From: Alphaproteobacteria bacterium | GTDB taxonomy: Bacteria; Pseudomonadota; Alphaproteobacteria; Rhodobacterales; Rhodobacteraceae | Length of the DNA: 64,000 bases | Reading direction: 5' to 3' | Assembly (NCBI GenBank): GCA_030433335.1 | Contig: JAUILL010000018.1 | Location: 1 to 64,000 of the forward strand | Shown here: piece by piece, positions 18,175-26,889 of the stretch | Layout of the letters: each line of letters begins with the position of its first letter | Position numbering within the stretch: the first letter of the stretch is position 1 | Translations under genes and position numbers: made by a program | Notes under the pieces: model-generated | Seen by the model: only the letters and a program-made list of their open reading frames with translations | Told to the model about the DNA's origin: nothing | The model's database searches: none

Positions 18175-19104
18175 ATGAGCCTGCTTTGCAGCCTGCCGCT
18201 GATTGCGGCGATTGCCAACTGTACCCCTGCGCCCTTTGCCACGGGGTATGTGGAGGGGGAGTATACCCTTGTGGCCCCCGTGCAGACCGTCCAGATCCGG
18301 CAGGTGAACGTCGCCCGAGGTGATCATGTGCTCGCCGGAACCGTTCTGGCGGTGATGGAGCAGCAGGACGCCGAAATCGCGCTGGCCCAAGCGCAGGCCC
18401 AACTGGCCCAAAGCCAGAGCGCCCTTGCCAACCTGACCGAAGGCGCCCGCCCCGAAGAGATCGCCGTGATCGAGGCGAACCTCGCCGCCGCCCGCCTGCA
18501 ATCGGCCGAAGCTGACCGCAACGAGGCCCGCATGGTCGAGCTGAACGCCCGCAGCGTGGTCACCGATGCGCAGCGGGACGATGCTGTGACCTCGGCCGAG
18601 GTTGCCCGCGCCGCCATCGCTCAGGTCGAGGCGGAGCTCGCGGTCGCCAAACTGCCTGCTCGCCCACAAGCTATCGCTGAGGCCGAAGCCGCCGTGCGCG
18701 CCGCCGAAGCCGCCCGCGATCAGGCCCAATGGCAGCTGGACCAACGCACCCTGACCCTGCCGCAGGACGTCACCGTGATGGACGTGGTCCGGCAGACAGG
18801 CGAAATCGCGGGCCCGTCCGCTCCGGTCCTGTCCACCCTCGCCGAAGGGGCGGTGAAGCTGCGGCTCTACATCCCCGAGGCGTCCTATGCGCAGGTCCAA
18901 GTGGGCGACACCCTGACCGTTGGCTGCGACGGCTGTGCGCCCCAGACCGCCACCATCAGCTACATCAGCGATGAGCCAGAATTCACCCCGCCGGTCATCT
19001 ACTCGCTCGAGAACCGGCAAAAGCTGGTCTACCTGATCGAGGCCACCCCCGATGCCGGCGAGGCCCTGAAACCCGGCCAGATCGTCAGTGTGACCCTGCC
19101 ATGA
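18175..19104 (+). CDS. HlyD-family adaptor of an ABC-2 exporter (YbhG-like)
   Basis: This periplasmic adaptor has 309 residues, with an N-terminal hydrophobic segment (about 1-16), a lipoyl half (VNVARGDHVLAGTVLAVME), an Ala/Glu-rich coiled-coil hairpin (about 60-185) and a second lipoyl half followed by a beta-barrel. A Cys at 16 sits at the end of the hydrophobic stretch, but the preceding residues are a poor lipobox. It overlaps the ABC ATPase gene by 4 bp, and the following permease overlaps in turn, so the three form one translational unit. Confidence 0.88.
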   Translation: MSLLCSLPLIAAIANCTPAPFATGYVEGEYTLVAPVQTVQIRQVNVARGDHVLAGTVLAVMEQQDAEIALAQAQAQLAQSQSALANLTEGARPEEIAVIEANLAAARLQSAEADRNEARMVELNARSVVTDAQRDDAVTSAEVARAAIAQVEAELAVAKLPARPQAIAEAEAAVRAAEAARDQAQWQLDQRTLTLPQDVTVMDVVRQTGEIAGPSAPVLSTLAEGAVKLRLYIPEASYAQVQVGDTLTVGCDGCAPQTATISYISDEPEFTPPVIYSLENRQKLVYLIEATPDAGEALKPGQIVSVTLP

Positions 19105-20024
19105 CCGCCCCCGCGATCGAGGTTTCGAACCTGACCAAGCAGTTCGGCGGCAAGCCCGTGGTGAACAACGTGACCCTGTCCGTCCGCAAGGGCGAGATCA
19201 TGGGCTTTCTCGGCCCCAACGGGTCGGGAAAAACCACGACGATCCGCCTGATGTGCGGCCTTCTGGAACCTGACAGCGGCGAAGGGCGCGTGTTGGGCCA
19301 CGACATCCGCACCGAACGCGGTGCGATCAAGCGCAAGGTCGGGTACATGACCCAGAAATTCTCGTTCTACGAGGACCTGACGATCAAAGAGAACCTTGAT
19401 TTCGTGGCGGGCCTATACGGGTTGCCCAAACGCCGCGAGGCCGTGCGCGAGACTTTAGAGGATTTGGGGCTGACCAGCCGCAAAGACCAACTTGCTGGGT
19501 CCCTGTCCGGCGGGTGGAAGCAGCGTTTGGCGCTGGCGGCTTGCGTGATGCACAAACCCGACCTCTTGATGCTGGACGAACCGACCGCGGGCGTCGATCC
19601 AAAGGCGCGGCGCGAGTTCTGGGACGAAATCCATGCGCTTGCCCATGGCGGGCTCACGGTGCTGGTCTCGACCCACTACATGGACGAGGCCGAGCGCTGC
19701 CACCGGATTTCCTATATCTCCTACGGGCACCTGATCGCGACCGGCACAGTGGCCGAGGTCGTGCAGAACGCAGGCCTGACCACAATGATCATCACCGGCC
19801 CCAACACGGGCGAGGCTGAAAAACGCCTGCGCGGGGCCGATGGCGTGGATCAGATCGCGCCGTTCGGGGCGACGCTTCATGTGGTGGGGCGGGACGGGGA
19901 TCGGCTGCGGGCCACGGCCACGCGCGTCGCGCGAGAGACGGGAAATGTGGTCGCCCCTGCCGAAACCAGCCTCGAAGACGTCTTCATCCAACTCATGTCA
20001 GCTGCGACGGATAACATGCAATGA
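19101..20024 (+). CDS. ABC exporter ATP-binding protein (YbhF-like, single domain)
   Basis: This ATPase has 307 residues with Walker A GPNGSGKTTT (about 35-44), signature LSGGWKQRL, Walker B LLMLDEPTAG and the switch His in STHYMDEAE. The C-terminal 80 residues form the extension typical of ABC-2 drug exporters. In YbhF the protein is a two-domain fusion; here a single nucleotide-binding domain is paired with a single permease, so the transporter is expected to assemble as homodimers. Confidence 0.94.
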   Translation: MTAPAIEVSNLTKQFGGKPVVNNVTLSVRKGEIMGFLGPNGSGKTTTIRLMCGLLEPDSGEGRVLGHDIRTERGAIKRKVGYMTQKFSFYEDLTIKENLDFVAGLYGLPKRREAVRETLEDLGLTSRKDQLAGSLSGGWKQRLALAACVMHKPDLLMLDEPTAGVDPKARREFWDEIHALAHGGLTVLVSTHYMDEAERCHRISYISYGHLIATGTVAEVVQNAGLTTMIITGPNTGEAEKRLRGADGVDQIAPFGATLHVVGRDGDRLRATATRVARETGNVVAPAETSLEDVFIQLMSAATDNMQ

Positions 20025-21142
20025 ACCGCTATTTCTCGTTCGGGCGGCTCTGGGTGCTGCTGGTCAAAGAGGTGATCCAGATGCGGCGCGACCGCATTAC
20101 CTTTGCGATGATGCTGGGTATGCCGCTGCTCCAGCTCATCCTGTTCGGCTTTGCGATCAACACGGACCCAAAGGCCTTGCCCGCCGCGCTGGTCGCCCCC
20201 ACGCAGGACCGCTTTACCCGTGCCATGGTCAGCGCGCTGGAGATGACGGGGTACTACCGCTTCATCCTGCCCGACGCCACTGCCGAAGGCGCCGAAGAGT
20301 TGATCGCCCGCGGGGATGTGGCGTTCGTAGTGACCGTGCCTTCGGATTTCGGGCGGCGGATCGAGCGGGGTGACACCGCGCAAATCCTGATTGAGGCGGA
20401 CGCCACCGACCCTTCGGTCGCCTCTGGCGCGATTTCGACGCTGCAAACGGTCGCCTCCTCGGCCCTGACCCGAGAGACGGGGGCCACGAGCAGCAGCCTG
20501 CCGGTCGAGATTGTGGTTCACCGCCGCTATAACCCCGAGGGGATCACCCAGTACAACATCGTGCCGGGCCTTTTGGGGGTGATCCTGCAGATGACCATGG
20601 TGATGATGACCTCGATGGCGCTGACGCGGGAAAACGAGCGCGGCACGATGGAGAACCTGCTGGCGATGCCCGCCACGCCTCTAGAGATTATGCTGGGGAA
20701 AATCCTGCCCTATCTTGGGGTGGGCGGCGTGCAGGTGGCGGTGGTGCTGGCCTCGGCCAAGCTGATTTTCAACGTCCCGTTTGTCGGCCCGCTGGTGGTG
20801 GTGCTGGCGGGGGTCTTTGTATTCGTGCTGGCGCTGGTGATCCTGGGCTATCTGATATCCACGGTGGCGCGGACGCAGATGCAGGCGATGCAGTTGACGT
20901 TTTTCTTCTTTCTGCCGTCGATGCTGCTGTCGGGCTTCATGTTCCCCTATCGCGGGATGCCCGCGTGGGCGCAGGTGCTGGGAGAGATTTTCCCTTTGAC
21001 CCATTTCCTGAGGCTCAGCCGGTCCGTGATGCTGAAAGGCGCAGGGTTTTCCACCGTCTCGGGATCGTTCATGGCCCTGCTGATCTTTGCCCTTGTTCTG
21101 GCGCTTTTGGCGCTCAGGCGGTTCCGTCAAACTTTGGATTGA
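20021..21142 (+). CDS. ABC-2 exporter permease (YhhJ/YbhR-like)
   Basis: This protein of 373 residues has one N-terminal membrane segment (about 28-48), a long extracytoplasmic domain (about 50-175), then five membrane segments to the C-terminus, the ABC2_membrane_3 architecture. The NIVPGLLGVILQMTMVMMTSMALTRE region with the ERGTMENLLAMP motif is characteristic. It works with the HlyD adaptor and ATPase encoded just upstream (4-bp overlap) to export lipophilic compounds. Confidence 0.92.
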   Translation: MNRYFSFGRLWVLLVKEVIQMRRDRITFAMMLGMPLLQLILFGFAINTDPKALPAALVAPTQDRFTRAMVSALEMTGYYRFILPDATAEGAEELIARGDVAFVVTVPSDFGRRIERGDTAQILIEADATDPSVASGAISTLQTVASSALTRETGATSSSLPVEIVVHRRYNPEGITQYNIVPGLLGVILQMTMVMMTSMALTRENERGTMENLLAMPATPLEIMLGKILPYLGVGGVQVAVVLASAKLIFNVPFVGPLVVVLAGVFVFVLALVILGYLISTVARTQMQAMQLTFFFFLPSMLLSGFMFPYRGMPAWAQVLGEIFPLTHFLRLSRSVMLKGAGFSTVSGSFMALLIFALVLALLALRRFRQTLD

Positions 21143-21199
21143 CAGACGCGCAATCGCAGCGCGCATGCGCCTGACGGGGAGCCGCAAAACTCCCGCGGA

Positions 21200-22153
21200 T
21201 CAGTGCGCTTTCTTGCCGAACAGACCAGACACAAACCCAACGATCGGGATCAGGATCGCGCCGACGACCAGACCGACGATTCCATCGAGAAACGCGGTCA
21301 CAAACCACTCGACCGCGCCTTGGAACTGAACGACCATATGGGCAAGGTTCACAGCAATTTCGTGGATGAAATCGTATGGGCCATGAATACCCAATTCATG
21401 CAGGCCGTGGATCAAAATAGAGCCACCTACCCAGATCATTGCGGCTGTGCCGATCACGATCAGCACGTCCATCAGCACCGGCATCGCTCGTACGATAAAC
21501 CGCCCCAAAGCGCGCGTCACGCCGAGCCGACCATTCTGCGCCATCGCAAGGCCAAGGTCGTCAGCTTTCACAATCAAGGCAACGACACCGTAAACGGCGA
21601 TTGTGATGATCAAGGCGGCAACTGCCAGAACGGCGGCTTTCATGACCAGACTTTCTTCGGCGGGGACGCCAGATAGCACGATGGTCATAATCTCGGCTGA
21701 CAGGATGAAGTCGGTCTGGATCGCACCCTTGACCTTTTCATCTTCCATCGTCTTGCCCGCAGCCTTCTGCTGCATGGCGTCGGCTTGGTCGTGGTGCTTG
21801 GGGCTGATGGCGTGCCAAACCTTTTCGGTGCCCTCATACGCCAGATAACACCCGCCAAGCATCAGCAGGGGGTAGACCAGCCAAGGGGCAAAGATCGACA
21901 AAAGTAGCGCGGCAGGTAGCAGCAGCACCAGCTTGTTGAACAGCGACCCCTTGGTGATCTTCCAGACGATTGGCAGTTCCCTCTCGGGCTTGAACCCATG
22001 GACATATTTCGGGGTCACAGCAGCATCGTCGATCACAGCGCCCGCAGTTTTGGAAGAGGCTTTGACCGCCTGTCCCACCACGTCGTCCACCGAAGCCGAG
22101 GCAACTTTGGCAATGGCTGCCACATCATCGAGGAGGGCGATCAATCCGCTCAT
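21200..22153 (-). CDS. DUF808 (YedI-like) inner membrane protein
   Basis: This membrane protein of 317 residues starts with the family signature MSGLIALLDDVAAIAKVASA and continues with the conserved KVVGQAVKASSKTAG-like and KYVHGF segments. Six or so hydrophobic stretches follow. Function is unknown for the family, although it has been grouped with putative transporters. It is encoded alone, convergent with the ABC exporter and followed by the metallopeptidase gene on the same strand, 58 bp away. Confidence 0.9.
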   Translation of the reverse strand: MSGLIALLDDVAAIAKVASASVDDVVGQAVKASSKTAGAVIDDAAVTPKYVHGFKPERELPIVWKITKGSLFNKLVLLLPAALLLSIFAPWLVYPLLMLGGCYLAYEGTEKVWHAISPKHHDQADAMQQKAAGKTMEDEKVKGAIQTDFILSAEIMTIVLSGVPAEESLVMKAAVLAVAALIITIAVYGVVALIVKADDLGLAMAQNGRLGVTRALGRFIVRAMPVLMDVLIVIGTAAMIWVGGSILIHGLHELGIHGPYDFIHEIAVNLAHMVVQFQGAVEWFVTAFLDGIVGLVVGAILIPIVGFVSGLFGKKAH

Positions 22154-22211
22154 GAATTTTCCGAAGTCCTTAATTGTTCCGGGGAGGGTATAGTCGAAGC
22201 GTCGCGTCCCG

Positions 22212-23201
22212 TCACGCGACCAGATTTGTCTGGGTCATCGGCTGCGCGTTGCGCCGTAAAAACCGATGGGCCAGCGCGAGTTTGGTTTTCACTGGTTCGG
22301 TCAAAATGAACGGATAGAGGTCCGGTAAATCAAGAGCGCGGTTTACATGGTTAATCGCAAGAGTGGCGTCTACTGCCATCCGGATCAGGGTTTCCGTGTC
22401 GCCGCAGGCATAGGCGTCGAACGGGTCCATGGGTCCGCCCTCGAACCGCATGCCAGCCGCTTGGGCACTGTCCAACAGGTCCACAAGGTGCAAGAGGTGC
22501 GCGGTTGTTTCGGCCCAATCCTCGTGCGGGTGCGAGGTCGCGTAGCTGGTGATGTGGGTCTCTCCACCCGGCAGAGGGTTCTTGTAGTGCTGCTCTAGGG
22601 CGGCACCGTAGTCTGCGCGTTCGTCCCCAAAGAGATTCCGGAAGTCGTTCAGGAACTGCTGGTCTTCGGACAGACGCAGGAACAGGAAGTGTGCCATCTC
22701 GTGCCGCATGTGGCCGACCATGGTCCGATAGAGCTCGCCCAAAGCGGCACGGCGGCGGGCCAGAATAACGGGGCTGGCTTCGGAGACGTTGATCGTGATT
22801 TCGCCGTCCGCATGGCCCATGATGACCTGCTCTTTGCCCTCGGAGGTCTTCTCGGCCAAGAGTTGGAACACCGGACGCGTACCGCCGTCAGAGGCACCGA
22901 ACCATCCCCACCGCTCCAGATTGGCCAGCATCCAGCGCTTGGCGGCTTCGGTCTGGGCCCAGAGGTCGACGTTCTTGGGAAGTTCGATATCCGGCACGGT
23001 TTCGGTCATGGCGCAAGAGCGGCAGAATTGACCGTCGGTCGCTTCCCAGTTGCACCCGATCTTCTCGCGGTTGGCGCAGGTGGGGGCGCCTGTTGTCATC
23101 GACTGGGTGTCGGGACTGAAAACCAGCTGTTGTCCGCAGGTGCAGCCAAGGTTGTCGAAATAGACGCGGCGGGAACAGGCGGGGCAGTGAAAAATTTGCA
23201 T
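22212..23201 (-). CDS. Zinc-ribbon protein with zinc-metallopeptidase (gluzincin-like) domain
   Basis: This cytoplasmic protein of 329 residues has an N-terminal Cys-rich region with pairs at 6/9, 20/22, 42/50 and 60/63, likely two zinc ribbons. The following domain carries HEMAH at 167-171 and a downstream YGAALEQHYKN...HEDWAETTAHLLH segment that could supply the third ligand. I recognise this as the putative zinc-binding peptidase family Peptidase_Mx (PF15887). The substrate is unknown. It precedes DUF808 on the minus strand. Confidence 0.85.
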   Translation of the reverse strand: MQIFHCPACSRRVYFDNLGCTCGQQLVFSPDTQSMTTGAPTCANREKIGCNWEATDGQFCRSCAMTETVPDIELPKNVDLWAQTEAAKRWMLANLERWGWFGASDGGTRPVFQLLAEKTSEGKEQVIMGHADGEITINVSEASPVILARRRAALGELYRTMVGHMRHEMAHFLFLRLSEDQQFLNDFRNLFGDERADYGAALEQHYKNPLPGGETHITSYATSHPHEDWAETTAHLLHLVDLLDSAQAAGMRFEGGPMDPFDAYACGDTETLIRMAVDATLAINHVNRALDLPDLYPFILTEPVKTKLALAHRFLRRNAQPMTQTNLVA

Positions 23202-23290
23202 GTCTTAAACTCGGAACGAGAAGGAGTGTCCTGCTCAACCTATAGCAGGCAAAACTTGTTCCCTAAGCCCTTAGTTTTCGACAGAGAGAG

Positions 23291-23325
23291 AAAGCAAGCC
23301 GGCGCACCCAGAAAATGCGCCGGCT
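23291..23325 (-). terminator. Terminator of the pyrimidine operon
   Basis: A perfect 10-bp stem, AGCCGGCGCA at 23297-23306 and TGCGCCGGCT at 23316-23325, lies just after the stop of the substrate-binding protein. On the minus strand it is followed by TGCTTTCTC, a weak T-run. Confidence 0.75.
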
Positions 23326-23332
23326 GTGACGA

Positions 23333-24316
23333 TTAGTTCAGCGCTTTGTCGGTGATCGCGTGGGTCCAGGCGCCTTCGGGCATCTTGGTGATCACGGGAT
23401 CAGAGCCGCCGCCCATCAGGGTGTCCACGGTGCGCTGGTAGTCTGCTTCGTCCAGAGCGCCGTTCGAACCGGCGGTCAGCTTGGCGACTTCGCCCATCAT
23501 GCGGACCTGATGGTTCAAGGTCTGTGCGCCGGTCTCATCGTATTCCAGAACGATTTCGGCGGCCGCTTCGGGGTTCTCTTCGGCCCACTTCCAGCCCTTC
23601 ATCGAGGCGGCGACGAAGCGCACCATTTTGTCCTCGAACGCGGGGTCGGCAAGGTTCTCTTCCAGCACATAGAGGCCGTCTTCCAGCGTCGCGACGCCTT
23701 CGTCCTCGTATTTGAAGGTGATCAGGTCATTCTCGGAGATGCCCGCATCGATGACCTGCCAGTATTCATTATAGGTCATGGTCGAGATACACGCCGCCTG
23801 ACCCTGCAGCAGCGGATCGACGTTGAAGCCTTGCTTCAGCACTTCGACGCCCGCTTCGCCGCCATCGGTGGGGATCTCCAGCTTCGACATCCACGACAGG
23901 AAGGGGTATTCGTTGCCAAAGAACCAGACGCCGAGGGTCTTGCCGGGGAAATCTTCGGGCGAGGCGACGCCGTTCTCTTTGAGACAGGTCAGCATCATGC
24001 CCGACGATTTGAAGGGCTGCGCGATGTTCACGATGGGCGCGCCGTTTTCACGGGCCGCCAGAGCCGAGGGCATCCAGTCGACCATCACATCCGCGCCGCC
24101 ACCCAGCAGCACCTGTACGGGGGCGATGTCGGGGCCGCCTGCCTTGATTTCGACGTCCAGATCGGCCTCTTCGTAATAGCCGTTTTCCAGCGCCACGTAG
24201 TAGCCTGCGAACTGGGCTTGAGTGACCCACTTCAGCTGCAGGGTGACATCATCGGCGGCAAACGCGCCGGTGGCCATCGCGGCCAGAGATACAGCACTGG
24301 TCAGTAGAGTTTTCAT
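23333..24316 (-). CDS. NMT1/THI5-type ABC substrate-binding protein
   Basis: This periplasmic binding protein of 327 residues has a clean signal peptide (about 1-20, ATGAFAAD). The mature N-terminus VTLQLKWVTQAQFAGYYVAL and the GGPDIAPVQVLLGGGADV motif mark the NMT1/THI5 family, which binds pyrimidine-type ligands. It is the last gene of the operon that also encodes dihydropyrimidinase and a carbamoyl amidohydrolase, so a pyrimidine, dihydropyrimidine or hydantoin ligand is likely. A strong hairpin follows the gene. Confidence 0.92.
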   Translation of the reverse strand: MKTLLTSAVSLAAMATGAFAADDVTLQLKWVTQAQFAGYYVALENGYYEEADLDVEIKAGGPDIAPVQVLLGGGADVMVDWMPSALAARENGAPIVNIAQPFKSSGMMLTCLKENGVASPEDFPGKTLGVWFFGNEYPFLSWMSKLEIPTDGGEAGVEVLKQGFNVDPLLQGQAACISTMTYNEYWQVIDAGISENDLITFKYEDEGVATLEDGLYVLEENLADPAFEDKMVRFVAASMKGWKWAEENPEAAAEIVLEYDETGAQTLNHQVRMMGEVAKLTAGSNGALDEADYQRTVDTLMGGGSDPVITKMPEGAWTHAITDKALN

Positions 24317-24367
24317 GTGAACAATCTCCGAGTTGTGGTGCCGGATTTCCGGCTCTTTGTGACGGGA

Positions 24368-25195
24368 TTACCCGCGTTGGGACGGATGCCAAAACGTCAC
24401 CCGTTGTTCGATGTAGGACACTAGGCCATAGAGCGCGGAACCTGCAATCGCAGCTACCGTGATTTCGGCCCAGACCATGTCCAGATTCAAGCGTCCGACC
24501 TCGGTCGAGATGCGAAAGCCCATGCCCTTGATCGGAGAGCCGAAAAACTCGGCAACAATGGCTCCGATCAGCGCCAGGGTGGTCGCGATTTTCAGGCCGT
24601 TAAAGACGAACGGCATGGCGGTGGGGATGCGCAGCTTGGCCAGCGTCTGGACGTAGGACGCATTGTAGGTGCGCATCAAATCGCGCTGCATGTGGTCGCT
24701 GGCTTGCAGCCCCGCGACGGTGTTCACCAGCATGGGGAAGAACACCATGATCACGACGACTGCGGCTTTGGACTGCCAGTCAAAGCCGAACCACATCACG
24801 AGGATCGGCGCGACCCCCACGATGGGCAGGGCGGCGACGAAGTTCCCGATGGGCAGCAGGCCCCGTTGCAGGAACGGCGAGCGGTCGATGATGATCGCGG
24901 TCAGGAAGGCAGAACCACACCCGATGATATAGCCGCTGAACGCGCCCTTGATGATGGTCTGGACGAAATCCTCCCACAGAGTGGGGATTTCACTGCCAAA
25001 GGCCAGCGCGATGTCCGTGGGCGGGGGCAGGATAACGGGGCTAACGCCAAACAGGCGCACGGTCAGCTCCCACAGCAGCAGAAGGGTGATGCCGAAGAGC
25101 ACAGGCACGAACCACGCGGTTTTGGTGCTGCGGGTGAGGCGGGTGTTCAGCCACCAAAGGCCGATCCACACCAAGAGGATGATTGCGATCTTCAT
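24368..25195 (-). CDS. ABC importer permease 1 (SsuC/TauC-like)
   Basis: This permease of 275 residues has about seven membrane segments and the EAA-loop region QRDLMRTYNASYVQTLAKLRIPTAMP cut by conserved Gly-free turns, typical of BPD_transp_1. It overlaps the second permease by 4 bp, so the two probably assemble as a heterodimer for the pyrimidine-type importer. Confidence 0.92.
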   Translation of the reverse strand: MKIAIILLVWIGLWWLNTRLTRSTKTAWFVPVLFGITLLLLWELTVRLFGVSPVILPPPTDIALAFGSEIPTLWEDFVQTIIKGAFSGYIIGCGSAFLTAIIIDRSPFLQRGLLPIGNFVAALPIVGVAPILVMWFGFDWQSKAAVVVIMVFFPMLVNTVAGLQASDHMQRDLMRTYNASYVQTLAKLRIPTAMPFVFNGLKIATTLALIGAIVAEFFGSPIKGMGFRISTEVGRLNLDMVWAEITVAAIAGSALYGLVSYIEQRVTFWHPSQRG

Positions 25196-26055
25196 GCGGC
25201 CATCCCCATCCTGCGCAGGGTGATCTTCTCGATCACGCCGACGATGATAACGAGGGATGCCGCCAGTAGCGCCGCCGCAAACAGGGCCGACCAGATCTGG
25301 ACGGTTTGCCCGTAATAGGACCCACTCAGAAGGCGCGCGCCAAGGCCACGCGTCGCGCCAGAAGGGAGCTCGGCCACGATGGTGCCGACCAAGGAGGCCG
25401 CCACGCCCACTTTGAGAGAGGCAAAGAGGTAAGGCATTGACGAGGGCAGGCGCAGTTTCCAGAAGGTCTGGTTGTCAGACGCACTATAGGTCCGCATCAG
25501 GTCCAGTTGCATGGTGTCGGGCGCGCGCAGGCCTTTGACCATGCCGACCGCGACAGGAAAGAAGCTAAGGTAAGCCGCGATGATAGACTTCGGGATCAGG
25601 CCCGAGATGCCCATGCTGTTCAGAACCACGATGATCATGGGTGCAATCGCGAGGATCGGGATGGTTTGCGAGGCAATCGCCCAAGGCATCACCCCCAGCT
25701 CCATCGCGCGGTTATGGGTGATCCCGATGGCCAGCAGAATGCCCGCCGTGGTGCCAATCGCGAAGCCCAGCAGGGTCGCGGACAGGGTCACCCAACCGTG
25801 GAACACCAGACTGCGCTTTGATGTGATCTTCTTTTCGACCGTGGTGGCCCAGAGTTCTGCGGCCACCTGATGGGGCGCGGGCAGGACGGGGCGCTCTTGG
25901 TTCAGGGTGTCTCGGACAACCTCGCTGAACGTGACTTCGGTGCCCGCACGGTTCGCCTGGGCATAGGTCCATGGCGCGTTCATCTTGATCGCGGCGGCGT
26001 ACCACACTGCCACGATGACCAGAAGGACGGTCAGGATGGGCAGGATATTCCTCAT
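25192..26055 (-). CDS. ABC importer permease 2 (SsuC/TauC-like)
   Basis: This permease of 287 residues has an N-terminal membrane anchor, a periplasmic stretch of about 70 residues, then the transport domain with an EAA-like loop (QLDLMRTYSASDNQTFWKLRLP). It is paralogous to permease 1, and the two loops are alike. It overlaps its neighbours by 4 bp on both sides, indicating tight coupling in the operon. Confidence 0.92.
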   Translation of the reverse strand: MRNILPILTVLLVIVAVWYAAAIKMNAPWTYAQANRAGTEVTFSEVVRDTLNQERPVLPAPHQVAAELWATTVEKKITSKRSLVFHGWVTLSATLLGFAIGTTAGILLAIGITHNRAMELGVMPWAIASQTIPILAIAPMIIVVLNSMGISGLIPKSIIAAYLSFFPVAVGMVKGLRAPDTMQLDLMRTYSASDNQTFWKLRLPSSMPYLFASLKVGVAASLVGTIVAELPSGATRGLGARLLSGSYYGQTVQIWSALFAAALLAASLVIIVGVIEKITLRRMGMAA

Positions 26056-26828
26056 ACGTCGTGCCCCTCGCGCAGGCCTTCGCGGACGCGGTGGGCGATC
26101 TCGATGAACTCGGGCGTATCGCGGATTTCGAGGGGGCGTTCACGGGGCAAGGGGCTCTCGATCACGTCTGTGATGCGGCCGGGGCGGGGGGACATGACAA
26201 CGATCTTGGTCGACAGATACACCGCCTCGGGGATCGAGTGGGTGACAAAGCAGATCGTTTTGCCGGTGCGATCCCACAGCTTCAGGAGTTCTTCGTTCAG
26301 CTTGTCGCGAACGATCTCGTCCAGCGCGCCAAAGGGTTCGTCCATTAGCAGGATATCCGCGTCAAAGGCCAAGGCCCGCGCGATCGAGGCCCGTTGCTGC
26401 ATCCCGCCGGACAGTTGCCACGGGAATTTCTTGCCGAAACCGGAGAGGTCGACCAGATCAAGCACGCGCTTCACGCGCTCGTCCATCTCGGCCTTGGGGT
26501 AGCCCATGATTTCCAAGGGCAGTTTGATGTTCTTCTCGATCGTACGCCAAGGGTACAGGCCCGCTGCCTGAAACACATAGCCGTAGGAGCGCGCCTTGCG
26601 GGCTTCGTCCGGGGAAAGACCGTTGACGGTCAGCGACCCGCCCGTGGGCGTTTCCAAAGCCGCAATACAGCGCAGCAGAGTGGTCTTGCCGCAACCCGAC
26701 GGGCCGATAAAGGACACGAAGTCCCCCTTGTCGATCTGCAGGTTCACGTCTTTGAGGGCGTGGACGGGTGCGTCTTTGGTCTGGAAGGTCAGGTTCACTC
26801 CCGACGCATCGATCACTGGCTTTTTCAT
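26052..26828 (-). CDS. ABC importer ATP-binding protein (SsuB/TauB-like)
   Basis: This ATPase of 258 residues has Walker A GPSGCGKTTL (about 43-52), signature LSGGMQQRASIARAL, Walker B ILLMDEPFGALD and the switch His in FVTHSIPEAVYLS. It energises the pyrimidine-type importer with the two permeases and the NMT1-like binding protein encoded downstream. Confidence 0.94.
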   Translation of the reverse strand: MKKPVIDASGVNLTFQTKDAPVHALKDVNLQIDKGDFVSFIGPSGCGKTTLLRCIAALETPTGGSLTVNGLSPDEARKARSYGYVFQAAGLYPWRTIEKNIKLPLEIMGYPKAEMDERVKRVLDLVDLSGFGKKFPWQLSGGMQQRASIARALAFDADILLMDEPFGALDEIVRDKLNEELLKLWDRTGKTICFVTHSIPEAVYLSTKIVVMSPRPGRITDVIESPLPRERPLEIRDTPEFIEIAHRVREGLREGHDV

Positions 26829-26889
26829 CAGGTCTTCTTTGCTGGTCTTCGATTTGGGGCAGGCGGACTGGCCCGCCCCGAAAGGTGTC

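Noticed and set aside
13919..21142. RND and ABC exporters as one hybrid export machine
   Set aside because: They are adjacent on one strand, but each has its own adaptor and an 82-bp gap with a hairpin separates them, so two independent systems are simpler.
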